Positions 9,240-17,774 of a stretch of DNA of 64,000 bases are shown here, in pieces (within the stretch, counting starts at the first letter, position 1; the number at the start of each line of letters is the position of its first letter). The notes under the pieces were generated by a model. That model was not told the DNA's origin, did no database searches, and saw only the letters and a program-made list of their open reading frames with translations. Location of the stretch: positions 25,204 through 89,203 of the forward strand of contig JAAEMS010000405.1 of the NCBI GenBank assembly GCA_024225275.1, written 5' to 3'. The position numbers and the translations under genes are program-made. Origin of the DNA: Actinomycetes bacterium. Its GTDB lineage: Bacteria > Actinomycetota > Acidimicrobiia > Acidimicrobiales > JAAEMS01.

Positions 9240-9291
9240 CGAGCTGTCGTGACGATGGGTCAGAGGGCCCCAGCTCGCTTCTGAGTGACCC
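9240..9291 (+). promoter_or_regulatory. Pseudoknot-capable leader upstream of ahcY
   Basis: Two interleaved stems can form in the transcript. CGAGCTG (9240-9246) pairs with CAGCTCG (9271-9277), and GGGTCA (9257-9262) pairs with TGACCC (9286-9291). This is an H-type pseudoknot topology with loops of about 10, 8 and 8 nt. A further hairpin, CGCCCG (9298-9303) with CGGGCG (9308-9313), sits just before the ribosome binding region. It does not match the SAH riboswitch consensus as I know it. It may be a riboswitch of another type or chance. Confidence 0.35.
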
Positions 9292-9337
9292 TTGACGCGC
9301 CCGCCCACGGGCGTCCCGACCCGAACCAGGTGAAGAC

Positions 9338-10783
9338 ATGACCGATCAGAACGACTTCAAGGTTGCCGACCTCTCGCTCAACGGCTTCGGCCGCAAGGAG
9401 ATTCATCTCGCCGAGCACGAGATGCCTGGCCTGATGGCCCTCCGGGCCGAGTTCGCCGACGAGCAGCCGCTGGCGGGGGCTCGCATCACCGGCTCTCTGC
9501 ACATGACCATCCAGACCGCGGTGCTCATCGAGACCCTGACCACCCTGGGCGCCGAGGTCCGATGGGCGTCCTGCAACATCTTCTCCACCCAGGACCATGC
9601 GGCCGCCGCCGTGGCCTGCGGCCCCAACGGCACCCCCGACAACCCCCAGGGTGTACCCGTGTACGCATGGAAGGGCGAGACCCTCGAGGACTACTGGTGG
9701 TGCGCCACCCAGGTCCTGCGCTGGCCCGATGGCAAAGGCCCGAACCTGATCCTCGATGACGGCGGCGATGCCACGATGATGGTGCTGCGAGGCGCTGAGT
9801 ACGAGGAAGAGGGCGCCATCCCGGCCGCCCACGAGGACGACCCCGAAGAGTGGGGGGTGTTCCTCAACGAGCTGAGGGCGGTGCGCGACGCTGACGGACG
9901 CGACGTCTGGGGACCCATCGCCGCCGGCATCCGCGGCGTGTCCGAGGAGACCACCACCGGTGTGCACCGCCTCTACCAGATGCTCGAAGCCGGAACCCTC
10001 CGCTTCCCGGCCATCAATGTCAACGACTCGGTCACCAAGTCGAAGTTCGACAACTACTACGGCTGCCGCCACTCACTGATCGACGGCATCAACCGCGGTA
10101 CCGACGTGATGATCGGCGGCAAGATGGCCGTCGTCTGCGGCTTCGGTGATGTCGGCAAAGGCTGCGCCGAGTCGCTGCGGGGCCAGGGCGCCCGGGTCGT
10201 CGTCACCGAGATCGATCCCATCAACGCCCTGCAGGCCGCCATGGAGGGCTACGAGGTCACCACCCTCGAACAGGTCATCGACAAGGCAGACATCTTCATC
10301 ACCGCCACCGGCAACAAGGACATCATCTCGGCCGAACACATGGGCCGCATGAAGCACCAGGCCATCGTGGGCAACATTGGTCACTTCGACAACGAGATCG
10401 ACATGGCCGGTCTCATCAAGATGAGCGACGTCCAGCGGGTCAACATCAAGCCCCAGGTCGATGAGTTCGTCTTCCCCGACGGCCATTCGGTGCTGGTTCT
10501 CAGCGAGGGTCGTCTCCTGAACCTGGGCAACGCCACCGGCCACCCCAGCTTCGTGATGTCGGCCAGCTTCTCGAACCAGGTGCTCGCCCAGATCGAGCTC
10601 CACCGCGACGCCGAGTCCTACGGCCTCGACGTGGTCACCCTCCCCAAGCTCCTCGACGAGAAGGTGGCCCGTCTCCACCTCGATGCCGTCGGTGCCAAGC
10701 TCACCAAGCTGACCCGCGATCAGGCCGACTACGTCGGCATCCCCCCCGAGGGCCCCTACAAGCCCGACCACTACCGGTACTGA
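9338..10783 (+). CDS. ahcY: Adenosylhomocysteinase
   Basis: S-adenosylhomocysteine hydrolase of 481 residues. It is a cytosolic NAD-dependent enzyme that splits SAH into adenosine and homocysteine and so recycles the methyl cycle. Clear signatures are the NAD loop [12 protein letters not shown] near 268, [13 protein letters not shown] near 233, and the conserved C-terminus ending in PDHYRY, which helps bind the cofactor of the neighbouring subunit. Length matches the actinobacterial form with its extra insert. A 144-nt leader with potential RNA structure precedes ATG 9338, and a CCAGGTGAAGAC sequence acts as the ribosome binding region. Identification is certain. Confidence 0.98.
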   Translation: MTDQNDFKVADLSLNGFGRKEIHLAEHEMPGLMALRAEFADEQPLAGARITGSLHMTIQTAVLIETLTTLGAEVRWASCNIFSTQDHAAAAVACGPNGTPDNPQGVPVYAWKGETLEDYWWCATQVLRWPDGKGPNLILDDGGDATMMVLRGAEYEEEGAIPAAHEDDPEEWGVFLNELRAVRDADGRDVWGPIAAGIRGVSEETTTGVHRLYQMLEAGTLRFPAINVNDSVTKSKFDNYYGCRHSLIDGINRGTDVMIGGKMAVVCGFGDVGKGCAESLRGQGARVVVTEIDPINALQAAMEGYEVTTLEQVIDKADIFITATGNKDIISAEHMGRMKHQAIVGNIGHFDNEIDMAGLIKMSDVQRVNIKPQVDEFVFPDGHSVLVLSEGRLLNLGNATGHPSFVMSASFSNQVLAQIELHRDAESYGLDVVTLPKLLDEKVARLHLDAVGAKLTKLTRDQADYVGIPPEGPYKPDHYRY

Positions 10784-10784
10784 T

Positions 10785-10850
10785 CGAGACAGGTCTCGCT
10801 CCCAGCCCCTGGTGGGATCAGACCATTCTCTTGCCGGCCCTGGCAGGGCC
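10785..10850 (+). terminator. Weak hairpins after ahcY
   Basis: CGAGAC (10785-10790) and GTCTCG (10793-10798) form a short stem 2 nt after the ahcY stop. GGCCCT (10836-10841) and AGGGCC (10845-10850) form a second. Neither has a T-tract, so terminator function is uncertain. Confidence 0.35.
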
Positions 10851-11019
10851 CCCAGGCCCAGCTCATGGGCATGCGATCGATCATCTCGGCCCGGACTCAG
10901 CTCGGGGCTGGCCCAAGTGTGGCGCGAAACACCCATTTCACGGCACAGATCCTGCTGTCCATGTGCCAATTGCCGCCCTATGTCTGGAGTGGCGCATCAT
11001 CGGTGCCGATATACCCAGG
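10851..11019 (+). other. Non-coding leader region before the GGDEF-EAL gene
   Basis: This stretch is less GC-rich than its surroundings. It is open in the downstream gene's frame but with protein-unlike composition. I see no RNA gene or riboswitch here. It probably holds the promoter of the GGDEF-EAL gene; GATATA at 11008-11013 lies 6 nt before GTG 11020 but is a poor -10. Confidence 0.4.
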
Positions 11020-13236
11020 GTGGGCGGCTCTTCTCGCGACTCAGAACCGGGCCCGGTACCGGACCTTCCCCCCGGGTCCGGTTTGGTGCTCCTGGACGAC
11101 CAGATGATCCTGCGCGCCGCCGATCCCCAACTGGCGGCCCGCCTGGATCTGAACCTGGGCGAGAGGATGGGCCAAGCCGCCATCGAGTTGATCCATCCGG
11201 CTGACCGGGAGAGGGCGGCCGCCGCCATCGCCGCCCTCGGACGTCATCCCGGCCCGCGGTCGCCGGCCACCTATCGGGTGATCGACGGTAGGGGCCGGTT
11301 CACGCTGGTCGAGATCCTCGGCGACAACCGGCTCGACGATCCCACCCTCAATGGTCTCCTGTTCATCATCCGGCCGGTCGATGATCGGCGGCGGGCCGAG
11401 GCGTTGGCGGCCGAGCAGGTCGAGCTGCTCGAAGGTCTGGCCAACGGGCGACCCGAGACCCAGCTGCTCGCAGACCTGGCCTCGCTGGCCGAACGTCATA
11501 CCGGTCGGCGAGCTTCCATCCTGGTGGCCGACGGCCACGGTCGGCGCTTGGCCGCCTCGACCTTGCCGCCCCCGTTCGAGGCAGCCCTCGAGAAGACCCT
11601 CGTCGACCCCGACTCCCTGACCGCGGGCGAGGCCCGGCGGCGCAACGACGTCGCCGTCACCCCCGACGTGACCACCTGCGATGCATGGGGTCCTCTTGGT
11701 CAGCTGGCCGCCGATCATGGTGTCGTGGGCTGTGCTTCGATCCCCATGGTGGGGGCCGGGTCCCGCTGGCTTGGTTCGGTTGATCTCTACAGCGCCGATA
11801 CCTACCGGCCCGGTGCCGATGAGCTGAACATCCACTGTCTGCTGGCCCGCTTGGGTTCGGTGATCCTCGAGCGTCGTGAGCTCGAGGCTCGGCTCAGGAA
11901 GGCCGCGGCCGAGGATCCCCTCACCGGCCTGTCCAATCGGCGCGGCCTCCAGGCCCTGCTCGAGGCTGATGGGCTGGCCCCGTCGGCTCGCCTCGCGGTC
12001 TTCGTCGTCGACCTCGATCGATTCACCGCCATCAACAACACCCACGGTCACCCCGCGGGGGATCGGGTGCTCGTCACCATCGCCGATCGGCTGGCCGACA
12101 CCGCCGGGCCCAAGGCCTCGGTGGCCCGACTGGGGGGCGACGAGTTCCTCGTGGTCCTGGCCGACCCCGGGCAGGACGGTTGCATGGCCTTTGGGGTTGC
12201 CATGCTCGACGCCATCCACGAGAGGATCGGCCTCGACCTGTCCGAGGTCGTAGCCGGAGGCAGCGTCGGCCTGGCCCGCGGTGAGTACCGCGACCTCAAC
12301 CGCTTGATCAGCGAAGCCGACTCGGCCATGTACAAGGCCAAACGACGGGGCGGAGGCTGTCTGGTCGAGTTCGACGACGAGCTGCGCCAGAACCACAAGC
12401 GCCTCGATGCCCTGGAGAAGGGACTGCGGGCCGCCAACTTCGACGAGGAACTACGAGTCGTCTATCAGCCCATCGTCGAGACCGGCAACGGAACAATCGT
12501 CGGCGTCGAAGCCCTTCTGCGCTGGGACCACCCCCAGCTCGGGCTCCTGAGTCCCGGTGACTTCGTCGAGATGGCCGAGGACGCGGGCCTGATCGTGTCA
12601 GTCGACACCTGGATGCTCACCGAAGCGCATCGCCAGGCCTCCCAGTGGAGGGAGACCCGATCTCTGGTCGATGAGTTCACCGTCTGGGTGAACCTGTCGT
12701 CCCGCCAGCTCGACCGCACTGACCTGGTCGAGTGCCTGATCAGCTTGGTCGAAGGCGACCCGGAGCCGGGTCTCGGCATCGAATTGAGCGAGTGCGGTGT
12801 GCCCGTCGACCACCATCTGGCCATCCAGCGCATCGCCGAGATCCGCGATGCGGGCATCTCGGTGGCCATCGACGACTTCGGCGCGAACTACGCGTCTCTG
12901 GGTCAGCTGCGCCAGGTCGGTGTGGATCGGCTCAAGATCGACGGCTCGCTGGTGGCCGGCATGCCCCACAGCCGGCCCGACCGGGTCGTGCTCGAGGCGA
13001 TCATCACCCTGGCCCGCGAGCTCGGCCTCTGTCTGGTGGCCGAAGGGGTGGAGACCTACGAACAGCTCGAGGTTCTCCGCCTGCTGGGTTGCGACGCGGT
13101 GCAGGGATACCTGTTCGGCACTCCGGCCAGCACGGTCGAGCTCGAGCGTCGGTACGGACCTGGTCTGGTCGAGCGGGCCTACCCGGCGTTGCCGCCCGAG
13201 GCGTTCGGCCCTGCCACCCCCGGCATCAGCACTTGA
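11020..13236 (+). CDS. PAS-GAF-GGDEF-EAL cyclic-di-GMP turnover protein
   Basis: Predicted 738-residue cytosolic signalling protein with no membrane helix. Domains in order: a PAS-like sensor (about 20-120), a GAF-like domain (about 145-285), a GGDEF cyclase with an intact GGDEF at 372-376, and an EAL phosphodiesterase with EAL at 497-499. The inhibitory RxxD site expected before GGDEF is absent (GPKA there). The EAL domain keeps NLSSRQL, ELSE, IDDFG, LKIDG, AEGVET and QGYLF, so hydrolysis of c-di-GMP is likely active. The start is uncertain: the frame is open to 10831 but the upstream translation is not protein-like, so GTG 11020 is my best choice. The P-type ATPase follows; no functional link is evident. 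Confidence 0.88.
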   Translation: MGGSSRDSEPGPVPDLPPGSGLVLLDDQMILRAADPQLAARLDLNLGERMGQAAIELIHPADRERAAAAIAALGRHPGPRSPATYRVIDGRGRFTLVEILGDNRLDDPTLNGLLFIIRPVDDRRRAEALAAEQVELLEGLANGRPETQLLADLASLAERHTGRRASILVADGHGRRLAASTLPPPFEAALEKTLVDPDSLTAGEARRRNDVAVTPDVTTCDAWGPLGQLAADHGVVGCASIPMVGAGSRWLGSVDLYSADTYRPGADELNIHCLLARLGSVILERRELEARLRKAAAEDPLTGLSNRRGLQALLEADGLAPSARLAVFVVDLDRFTAINNTHGHPAGDRVLVTIADRLADTAGPKASVARLGGDEFLVVLADPGQDGCMAFGVAMLDAIHERIGLDLSEVVAGGSVGLARGEYRDLNRLISEADSAMYKAKRRGGGCLVEFDDELRQNHKRLDALEKGLRAANFDEELRVVYQPIVETGNGTIVGVEALLRWDHPQLGLLSPGDFVEMAEDAGLIVSVDTWMLTEAHRQASQWRETRSLVDEFTVWVNLSSRQLDRTDLVECLISLVEGDPEPGLGIELSECGVPVDHHLAIQRIAEIRDAGISVAIDDFGANYASLGQLRQVGVDRLKIDGSLVAGMPHSRPDRVVLEAIITLARELGLCLVAEGVETYEQLEVLRLLGCDAVQGYLFGTPASTVELERRYGPGLVERAYPALPPEAFGPATPGIST

Positions 13237-13304
13237 CCACTCCGCTGCCCGGTCGAACCGGCGCGGCTTGCTATCGGTCCGGGGATCGGCCCAGCATCGA
13301 GCCC

Positions 13305-16130
13305 ATGAATCCCGCGTGGGCCGATTCGGCCGAGGATGTTGTTCGCCTCCAGGCAACCGACGAGGTCCGCGGTCTCTCGACCGACGAGGTTCAGGCGAGG
13401 CTGGCACAGCACGGACCGAACGAACTGGCCGAGGCCCCGCCGGTGCCTCGGTGGCGCCGCCTCGTCGAGCAGTTCAACGATCCCCTGGTCCTCCTGCTCG
13501 TGACCGCAACCGCGATCTCTCTGGCCGCATGGGTGAGCGAGGGAGCTCACGAAGCCCCGCTCGAGGCCATCGTCATCGGGGCCATCATCGTGCTGAACGC
13601 CATTCTCGGATACTGGCAGGAGGCCAAGGCGGTCCAAGCGGTGGCCGCCCTCCGCCAGTTGACCGCCCTGCATGCCACCGTCCTCCGCAACGGTGACCTG
13701 TCGGTCATCCTCTCGTCCGAGCTGGTGCCGGGAGACCTCCTCCTGTTGGGAGAGGGCGATGCCGTAGGGGCCGACTGCCGGGTGATCGAGGCCGCCAGCC
13801 TGCGGGTGGCTGAGGCGCCCCTGACCGGAGAGAGCGCGTCGGTGACGAAGACCCCCGACACAGTGGATCCAGCCACCGACCTCGCCGAGCGCTCGAACAT
13901 GGTGTTCAAGGGAACGGCGGTGGTGCGGGGCCGAGGTCGCGGTGTTGTCGTGGCCACCGGGATGGAAACCGAGATCGGCCGTATCGCCACCCTCATCGAG
14001 TCCGCCACCGAGGAGCGCACTCCGCTGCAACGCCAGATCGATTGGCTGGGAAAGGTGCTGGGCCTCTCGGTGATCGGCCTGAGTGCCCTGGTCGTGGCGG
14101 CCATCGTCTTCTCGTCGGAGGTGTCATCGGCCGGCGACGTGCTCGATGCCCTCCTCGTCGGTGTCTCGTTGGCGGTGGCTGCTGTACCGGAAGGGCTACC
14201 GGCGATCATGACCGTGGTTCTCGCTCTGGGCGTCCAGCGTATGGCCAGCCACCGGGCGGTGGTGAAGAAGCTGTCCTCGGTCGAGACCCTCGGGTCGGCA
14301 TCGGTGATCTGTTCGGACAAGACGGGCACCCTGACCCGCAACGAGATGACGGTCGTGAGGGTGGTGACCGGATCGGCGTCGGTCGAACTGACCGGATCGG
14401 GCTATCACCCGATTGGTGATGTGCTGCTCGACGGTGAGCGGCTCACCGATCCAACGTCTCTCCGCGAGGTGGAGCTCGTGTTGGGTGCCGGCAGCGTGGC
14501 CAACGACGCTCGCCTCCAGCCCGCCGAGTCAGGCCGGTGGGAAGTGGTGGGCGACCCAACCGAGATCGCCCTGCTCGTGGCCCAGGAGAAGCTGGGCCTT
14601 GGTCTTGGTCGCCAGGACATGGTGGGTCGGGTGGGCGAGATCCCCTTCGACTCCGATCGCAAGCTCATGACCGTGGTTCACCGCGACCACGACGGTGATC
14701 GGTGGGCCGCCGAGTTCGAGGGAGTGGTAGCGGATGGCAGTGGCCCTCGGATGCTCCTGATCACGAAGGGGGCGCCCGAGGTTCTCCTCGATCGTTGCGG
14801 GCACATTCGGAAGGGGGACACGGTCGAGCCCCTCACCGATGCTCTGCGGGCCGGCATCGATGCCGCCATCGACGATCTCGCCGACCGGGCTCTCAGGACC
14901 CTGGCGGTGGCGTACCGGCCCCTTGACGACATGCCCGCCGAGCTCGACGAATCGCTCGAGGACGACCTGGTCTACCTGGGAGTGGTGGGCATCATCGATC
15001 CGCCCCGTCCCGAGGCGGCGGCCGCCATCGGTGAGGCCCAACGAGCGGGTGTGCGGGTGATCATGATCACCGGCGACCACCCCCGCACGGCCGCCCGTAT
15101 CGGGGCCGATCTCGGGCTCGCCGGCACCGGCGACAGGGCCCGCCCCGCAACCACCGGTGGTCAGATCGGTCAACTCGACGATGAGGGCTTCCGCGGCGTG
15201 GTGCGCACTGAGCCGGTATTTGCCCGCGTCGCTCCCGAACACAAGCTCCGCATCGTCCGGGCCCTGCAGGAGGACTCCCACGTCGTTGCCATGACCGGCG
15301 ACGGGGTGAACGATGCACCCGCCCTGAAGCAGGCCGACATCGGTGTGGCCATGGGGATCAACGGGACCGAGGTGTCCAAGGAGGCGGCCGACATGATCCT
15401 GGCCGACGACAACTTCGCCACGATTCTCGATGCCGTCCGCGAGGGCCGCGAGATCTTCGCCAACATCCGCAAGTTCCTCCGCTACCTGCTGGCCTCCAAC
15501 ACCGGTGAGGTGTTGGTCATGCTCATCGGCGTGCTGGCCGCGGGGGCGCTCGGCCTGGCTGATACGGCCGAGGGTCTCGCCGTCCCCCTGCTGGCCACCC
15601 AGATCCTCTGGATCAACCTGCTGACCGACAGCACCCTGGCTCTCGCCTTGGGCGTCGACCCCTCGGTCGAGGACGTCATGGACCGGCCCCCCCGCCACCT
15701 CGACGACCGGGTCATCGACCCGACGATGCTGGTCACGATCGCCCTCATCGGTGGAGTCACCGCGCTGGCTGGGTTGGTGGCCCTCGACATCGAGCTGGCC
15801 GGCGGTCTCCTGGGTGGATCCGGCGACGTCGAAACGGCTCGCACCATGGCCTTCACAACCCTGGTGCTGGGTCAGGTCTTCAATGCGTTCAACGCCCGGT
15901 CCGATCGGGTGAGTGCTTTCGTGCGGCCGTTCGAGAACCGCCTTCTGTGGGCGGCCACGGCCATCACGGTGGCCCTCCAGGTGGCAGTGGTGCACGTGGG
16001 CCCCCTGAACCGGGCCTTCGACACGACCCCCCTCGACTTGTCCCGATGGCTGATCTGTTCTGCCCTGGCCAGCACGGTCCTCCTCGCCGACGAGATCAGA
16101 AAGTTCCTGGTGAGAAGCCGAGCCTCCTGA
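13305..16130 (+). CDS. P2-type cation-transporting ATPase, probably calcium
   Basis: Predicted 941-residue membrane pump with about ten helices. Motifs: actuator TGES at 174-177, M4 PEGLPA at 295-300, phosphorylation site DKTGT with Asp 338, nucleotide-binding KGAPEVLLDRC, hinge TGDGVNDAP at 664-672, and M6 NLLTDSTLALALGVDP. The PEGLPA and NLLTD segments and the N-terminal cation-ATPase domain place it in the P2A group, usually Ca2+ export, although Mn2+ or other cations are possible. ATG 13305 is chosen from the start of the conserved N-domain (LSTDEVQARLAQHGPNEL). A repeat cluster follows its stop. Confidence 0.92.
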   Translation: MNPAWADSAEDVVRLQATDEVRGLSTDEVQARLAQHGPNELAEAPPVPRWRRLVEQFNDPLVLLLVTATAISLAAWVSEGAHEAPLEAIVIGAIIVLNAILGYWQEAKAVQAVAALRQLTALHATVLRNGDLSVILSSELVPGDLLLLGEGDAVGADCRVIEAASLRVAEAPLTGESASVTKTPDTVDPATDLAERSNMVFKGTAVVRGRGRGVVVATGMETEIGRIATLIESATEERTPLQRQIDWLGKVLGLSVIGLSALVVAAIVFSSEVSSAGDVLDALLVGVSLAVAAVPEGLPAIMTVVLALGVQRMASHRAVVKKLSSVETLGSASVICSDKTGTLTRNEMTVVRVVTGSASVELTGSGYHPIGDVLLDGERLTDPTSLREVELVLGAGSVANDARLQPAESGRWEVVGDPTEIALLVAQEKLGLGLGRQDMVGRVGEIPFDSDRKLMTVVHRDHDGDRWAAEFEGVVADGSGPRMLLITKGAPEVLLDRCGHIRKGDTVEPLTDALRAGIDAAIDDLADRALRTLAVAYRPLDDMPAELDESLEDDLVYLGVVGIIDPPRPEAAAAIGEAQRAGVRVIMITGDHPRTAARIGADLGLAGTGDRARPATTGGQIGQLDDEGFRGVVRTEPVFARVAPEHKLRIVRALQEDSHVVAMTGDGVNDAPALKQADIGVAMGINGTEVSKEAADMILADDNFATILDAVREGREIFANIRKFLRYLLASNTGEVLVMLIGVLAAGALGLADTAEGLAVPLLATQILWINLLTDSTLALALGVDPSVEDVMDRPPRHLDDRVIDPTMLVTIALIGGVTALAGLVALDIELAGGLLGGSGDVETARTMAFTTLVLGQVFNAFNARSDRVSAFVRPFENRLLWAATAITVALQVAVVHVGPLNRAFDTTPLDLSRWLICSALASTVLLADEIRKFLVRSRAS

Positions 16131-16176
16131 GGCGCGTGTCCCCAGGCCCCCCACGGGGTCCCCACAGTCTCCCCAC

Positions 16177-16228
16177 GGGCTCCCAGGGCTCCCAGGGCTC
16201 CCAGGGGTCTGACCCCTAGGGGCTCCCA
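16177..16228 (+). repeat. 9-bp repeats, unit GGGCTCCCA
   Basis: Three perfect head-to-tail copies cover 16177-16203. A fourth, 16220-16228, lies between the first two palindromes of the neighbouring cluster. Confidence 0.85.
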
Positions 16229-16320
16229 GGGGTCTGACCCCTATCGTCCCCGAGGGGTCTGACCCCTATCGGGCTGGATCCTGTAGATCCACCAGGAAAT
16301 CCCGTAGGGGTCTGACCCCA
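16203..16320. repeat. Cluster of four REP-like palindromes (AGGGGTCTGACCCCT)
   Basis: Copies lie at 16203-16217, 16228-16242, 16253-16267 and 16306-16320; the last ends in A instead of T. The first three start exactly 25 nt apart. Each is a 7+7 palindrome around one base. They lie between the ATPase stop and the comF promoter. The same palindrome family recurs at 24.1 kb. Such units can form hairpins in RNA or serve as protein-binding sites. Confidence 0.9.
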
Positions 16321-16327
16321 ACGGGGG

Positions 16328-16363
16328 GATAAGTGCCAGAGGTCAGATAGATGAACGTCGATG
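16328..16363 (+). repeat. 36-nt conserved box, copy 1
   Basis: Begins GATAAGTGCCAGAG and ends GTCGATG. It matches 33 of 36 positions of the box at 24224-24259. In both places it starts 7 nt after a GGGGTCNGACCCC palindrome, so palindrome and box appear to be one composite element. It does not code for protein. Confidence 0.85.
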
Positions 16364-16377
16364 TCAGGGGGGCTCCG

Positions 16378-16383
16378 TAGTCT
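16378..16383 (+). promoter_or_regulatory. -10 element of comF (leaderless)
   Basis: TAGTCT ends 6 nt before ATG 16390 and begins 15 nt after the 36-nt box, so the box overlaps the probable -35 region. Confidence 0.55.
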
Positions 16384-16389
16384 TCGGGA

Positions 16390-17013
16390 ATGGTGATGAA
16401 CGCGGTTCTCGATGTGGTGCTGGGGTCTCGGTGTGCTCTGTGCGGGGCACCAGGGCCCGAGGTGTGCGGCCGGTGCCTGATGTCGCTCGCTCCGGCTCGC
16501 TCCGAGCCACGGCTCGAAGGTCTTCCTGACCTGGTGGCCCTGTTCGACTACGACAACGGCGGGCGTGAGCTGGTGGCCGCCCTCAAGTACCGGGGCCGGA
16601 CCACGGTGGCCGGGTTCGCCGGTGCCCGGCTGGCGACGGCGGTGGCCCAACAGCTGGCATGGCGGCCCACGGTGGTCACGTGGGCTCCTACCACGGCGGA
16701 CCGGCGGCGGCAGCGGGGATTCGATCAGGCCGACCTTCTGGCCCGGGCCACCGGTCGAGCTCTGGGCGTACCGGTGAGGCGTTGCCTGGTGCGTCACGGC
16801 CGACACCACCAGACCGGTCGGGCTCGGGCCGAACGTCAGGCATTGGGGCCCCGGTTCACCGCTCGGGCAGCCTGGGGGCAGCGACTTCTGGTGGTCGATG
16901 ATGTCGTGACCACCGGCGCGACCCTGGTTTCGGCCCATCGGGCTCTCTTTGCCGCGGGAGCCGCCGAGGTGGCGGTGGCTTCGGTAGCCCGGGTTGAAGG
17001 ACCGCCCCGGTGA
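16390..17013 (+). CDS. ComF family phosphoribosyltransferase-like protein
   Basis: ComF-type protein of 207 residues. An N-terminal zinc ribbon (C15, C18, C26, C29) is followed by a type I phosphoribosyltransferase fold with the PRPP-binding motif VVDDVVTTGATL near 167-178. ComF proteins are linked to DNA uptake in competent bacteria, but in actinobacteria they are conserved next to hpf and secA without proven function. The order comF-hpf-secA-prfB here fits that conserved block. ATG 16390 is chosen because TAGTCT lies 6 nt upstream. The gene sits directly downstream of the repeat cluster. Confidence 0.88.
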   Translation: MVMNAVLDVVLGSRCALCGAPGPEVCGRCLMSLAPARSEPRLEGLPDLVALFDYDNGGRELVAALKYRGRTTVAGFAGARLATAVAQQLAWRPTVVTWAPTTADRRRQRGFDQADLLARATGRALGVPVRRCLVRHGRHHQTGRARAERQALGPRFTARAAWGQRLLVVDDVVTTGATLVSAHRALFAAGAAEVAVASVARVEGPPR

Positions 17014-17042
17014 GTCGAGCCGAGAGTTGTTGCTCTGAATGG

Positions 17043-17071
17043 CTGACGTTTGGCCCGGGACCGCATACCCT
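17043..17071 (+). promoter_or_regulatory. Promoter of hpf
   Basis: CTGACG (17043-17048) and TACCCT (17066-17071) are spaced by 17 nt. The predicted mRNA has a leader of about 45 nt containing GGAGGTG, which is a normal leadered arrangement. Confidence 0.45.
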
Positions 17072-17122
17072 CGGACCTAGAGGGATCGACCCGGTCCCGA
17101 CCACGAAACATGGAGGTGCGCT

Positions 17123-17743
17123 GTGGAGGTTTCCGTCAGCAGCAGGCATGTCGAGGTGTCCGACCAGTTGAGGGAGATGACGATCCAGAAGATCGGTCGC
17201 CTCGACCGTTTTCTGTCTGGTCTCGACCACGCCGAGGTTCACTTCATGGAAGAGAAGAACCCGCGTATCGCTGACAAGGAGATCTGCGAGGTCACGATCG
17301 AGGGTCACGGCCACCATGTTCGGGTGAAGGTCGCCGCCCCCGATGGTTTCACCGCGGTCGACAAGGCGGTCGACAAGCTCGAGCGCAGTCTCCGCAAGCT
17401 CAAGACCAAGCTGCACAACCGTCACCACCCCAACCCCAAACGCAAGCGCAAGGGTGGGACGCCGCCGGTGGACATGGGCGAAGCGGTGCCAGACGAAGAG
17501 TCGATGATGGGCGAGGAGCCGCCCGGCGGCGACGCGGAGCTCTTGTCCGAGAGCGACATGACCCAGAAGATCGTCAAAGCCAAGGCCTTCCTGATGCGGC
17601 CCATGTCCGCCGAAGAAGCTGCTCTGCAGATGGACCTTCTCCACCACTCCTTCTACTTCTTCCGCAACGCCGAGACCGGCCGTTCGGCGGTGGTCTACCG
17701 CCGTGAAGACGGCGACATCGGCTTGATCGACGAAGAGAGCTAA
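17123..17743 (+). CDS. hpf: Long-form ribosome hibernation promoting factor
   Basis: Protein of 206 residues with the two-domain layout of long Hpf. An S30AE/YfiA-like domain (about 1-100) binds in the decoding centre of the 30S subunit. After a charged linker (NPKRKRKGG) comes the C-terminal dimerisation domain (about 145-200) with the FLMRPMSAEEAALQMDLL and FRNAETG signatures. Long Hpf dimerises ribosomes into inactive 100S particles in slow growth. GTG 17123 has a ribosome binding site (GGAGGTG) 8-10 nt upstream. It is followed after 31 nt by an atypical response regulator, with secA further downstream. Confidence 0.95.
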   Translation: MEVSVSSRHVEVSDQLREMTIQKIGRLDRFLSGLDHAEVHFMEEKNPRIADKEICEVTIEGHGHHVRVKVAAPDGFTAVDKAVDKLERSLRKLKTKLHNRHHPNPKRKRKGGTPPVDMGEAVPDEESMMGEEPPGGDAELLSESDMTQKIVKAKAFLMRPMSAEEAALQMDLLHHSFYFFRNAETGRSAVVYRREDGDIGLIDEES

Positions 17744-17774
17744 ACCCAGAGCGTTCGGCGCCGACCGGGATTCC

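Noticed and set aside
9240..9337. Classical SAH riboswitch before ahcY
   Set aside because: The conserved SAH-riboswitch segments are not present. Only the generic pseudoknot-capable pairing could be supported, so it is reported as a candidate of unknown class.
12732..13304. N-terminal extension of the P-type ATPase into the GGDEF-EAL gene
   Set aside because: The frame is open far upstream but lies within the EAL coding region and its translation is Arg/Pro-rich. The conserved ATPase domain starts just after ATG 13305.
16203..16363. Possible CRISPR array (repeats at 25-nt spacing, 36-nt box)
   Set aside because: The repeats are 15-nt palindromes with 10-nt spacers, there is only one 36-nt box per locus, and no cas genes are near. 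Dimensions do not fit CRISPR.
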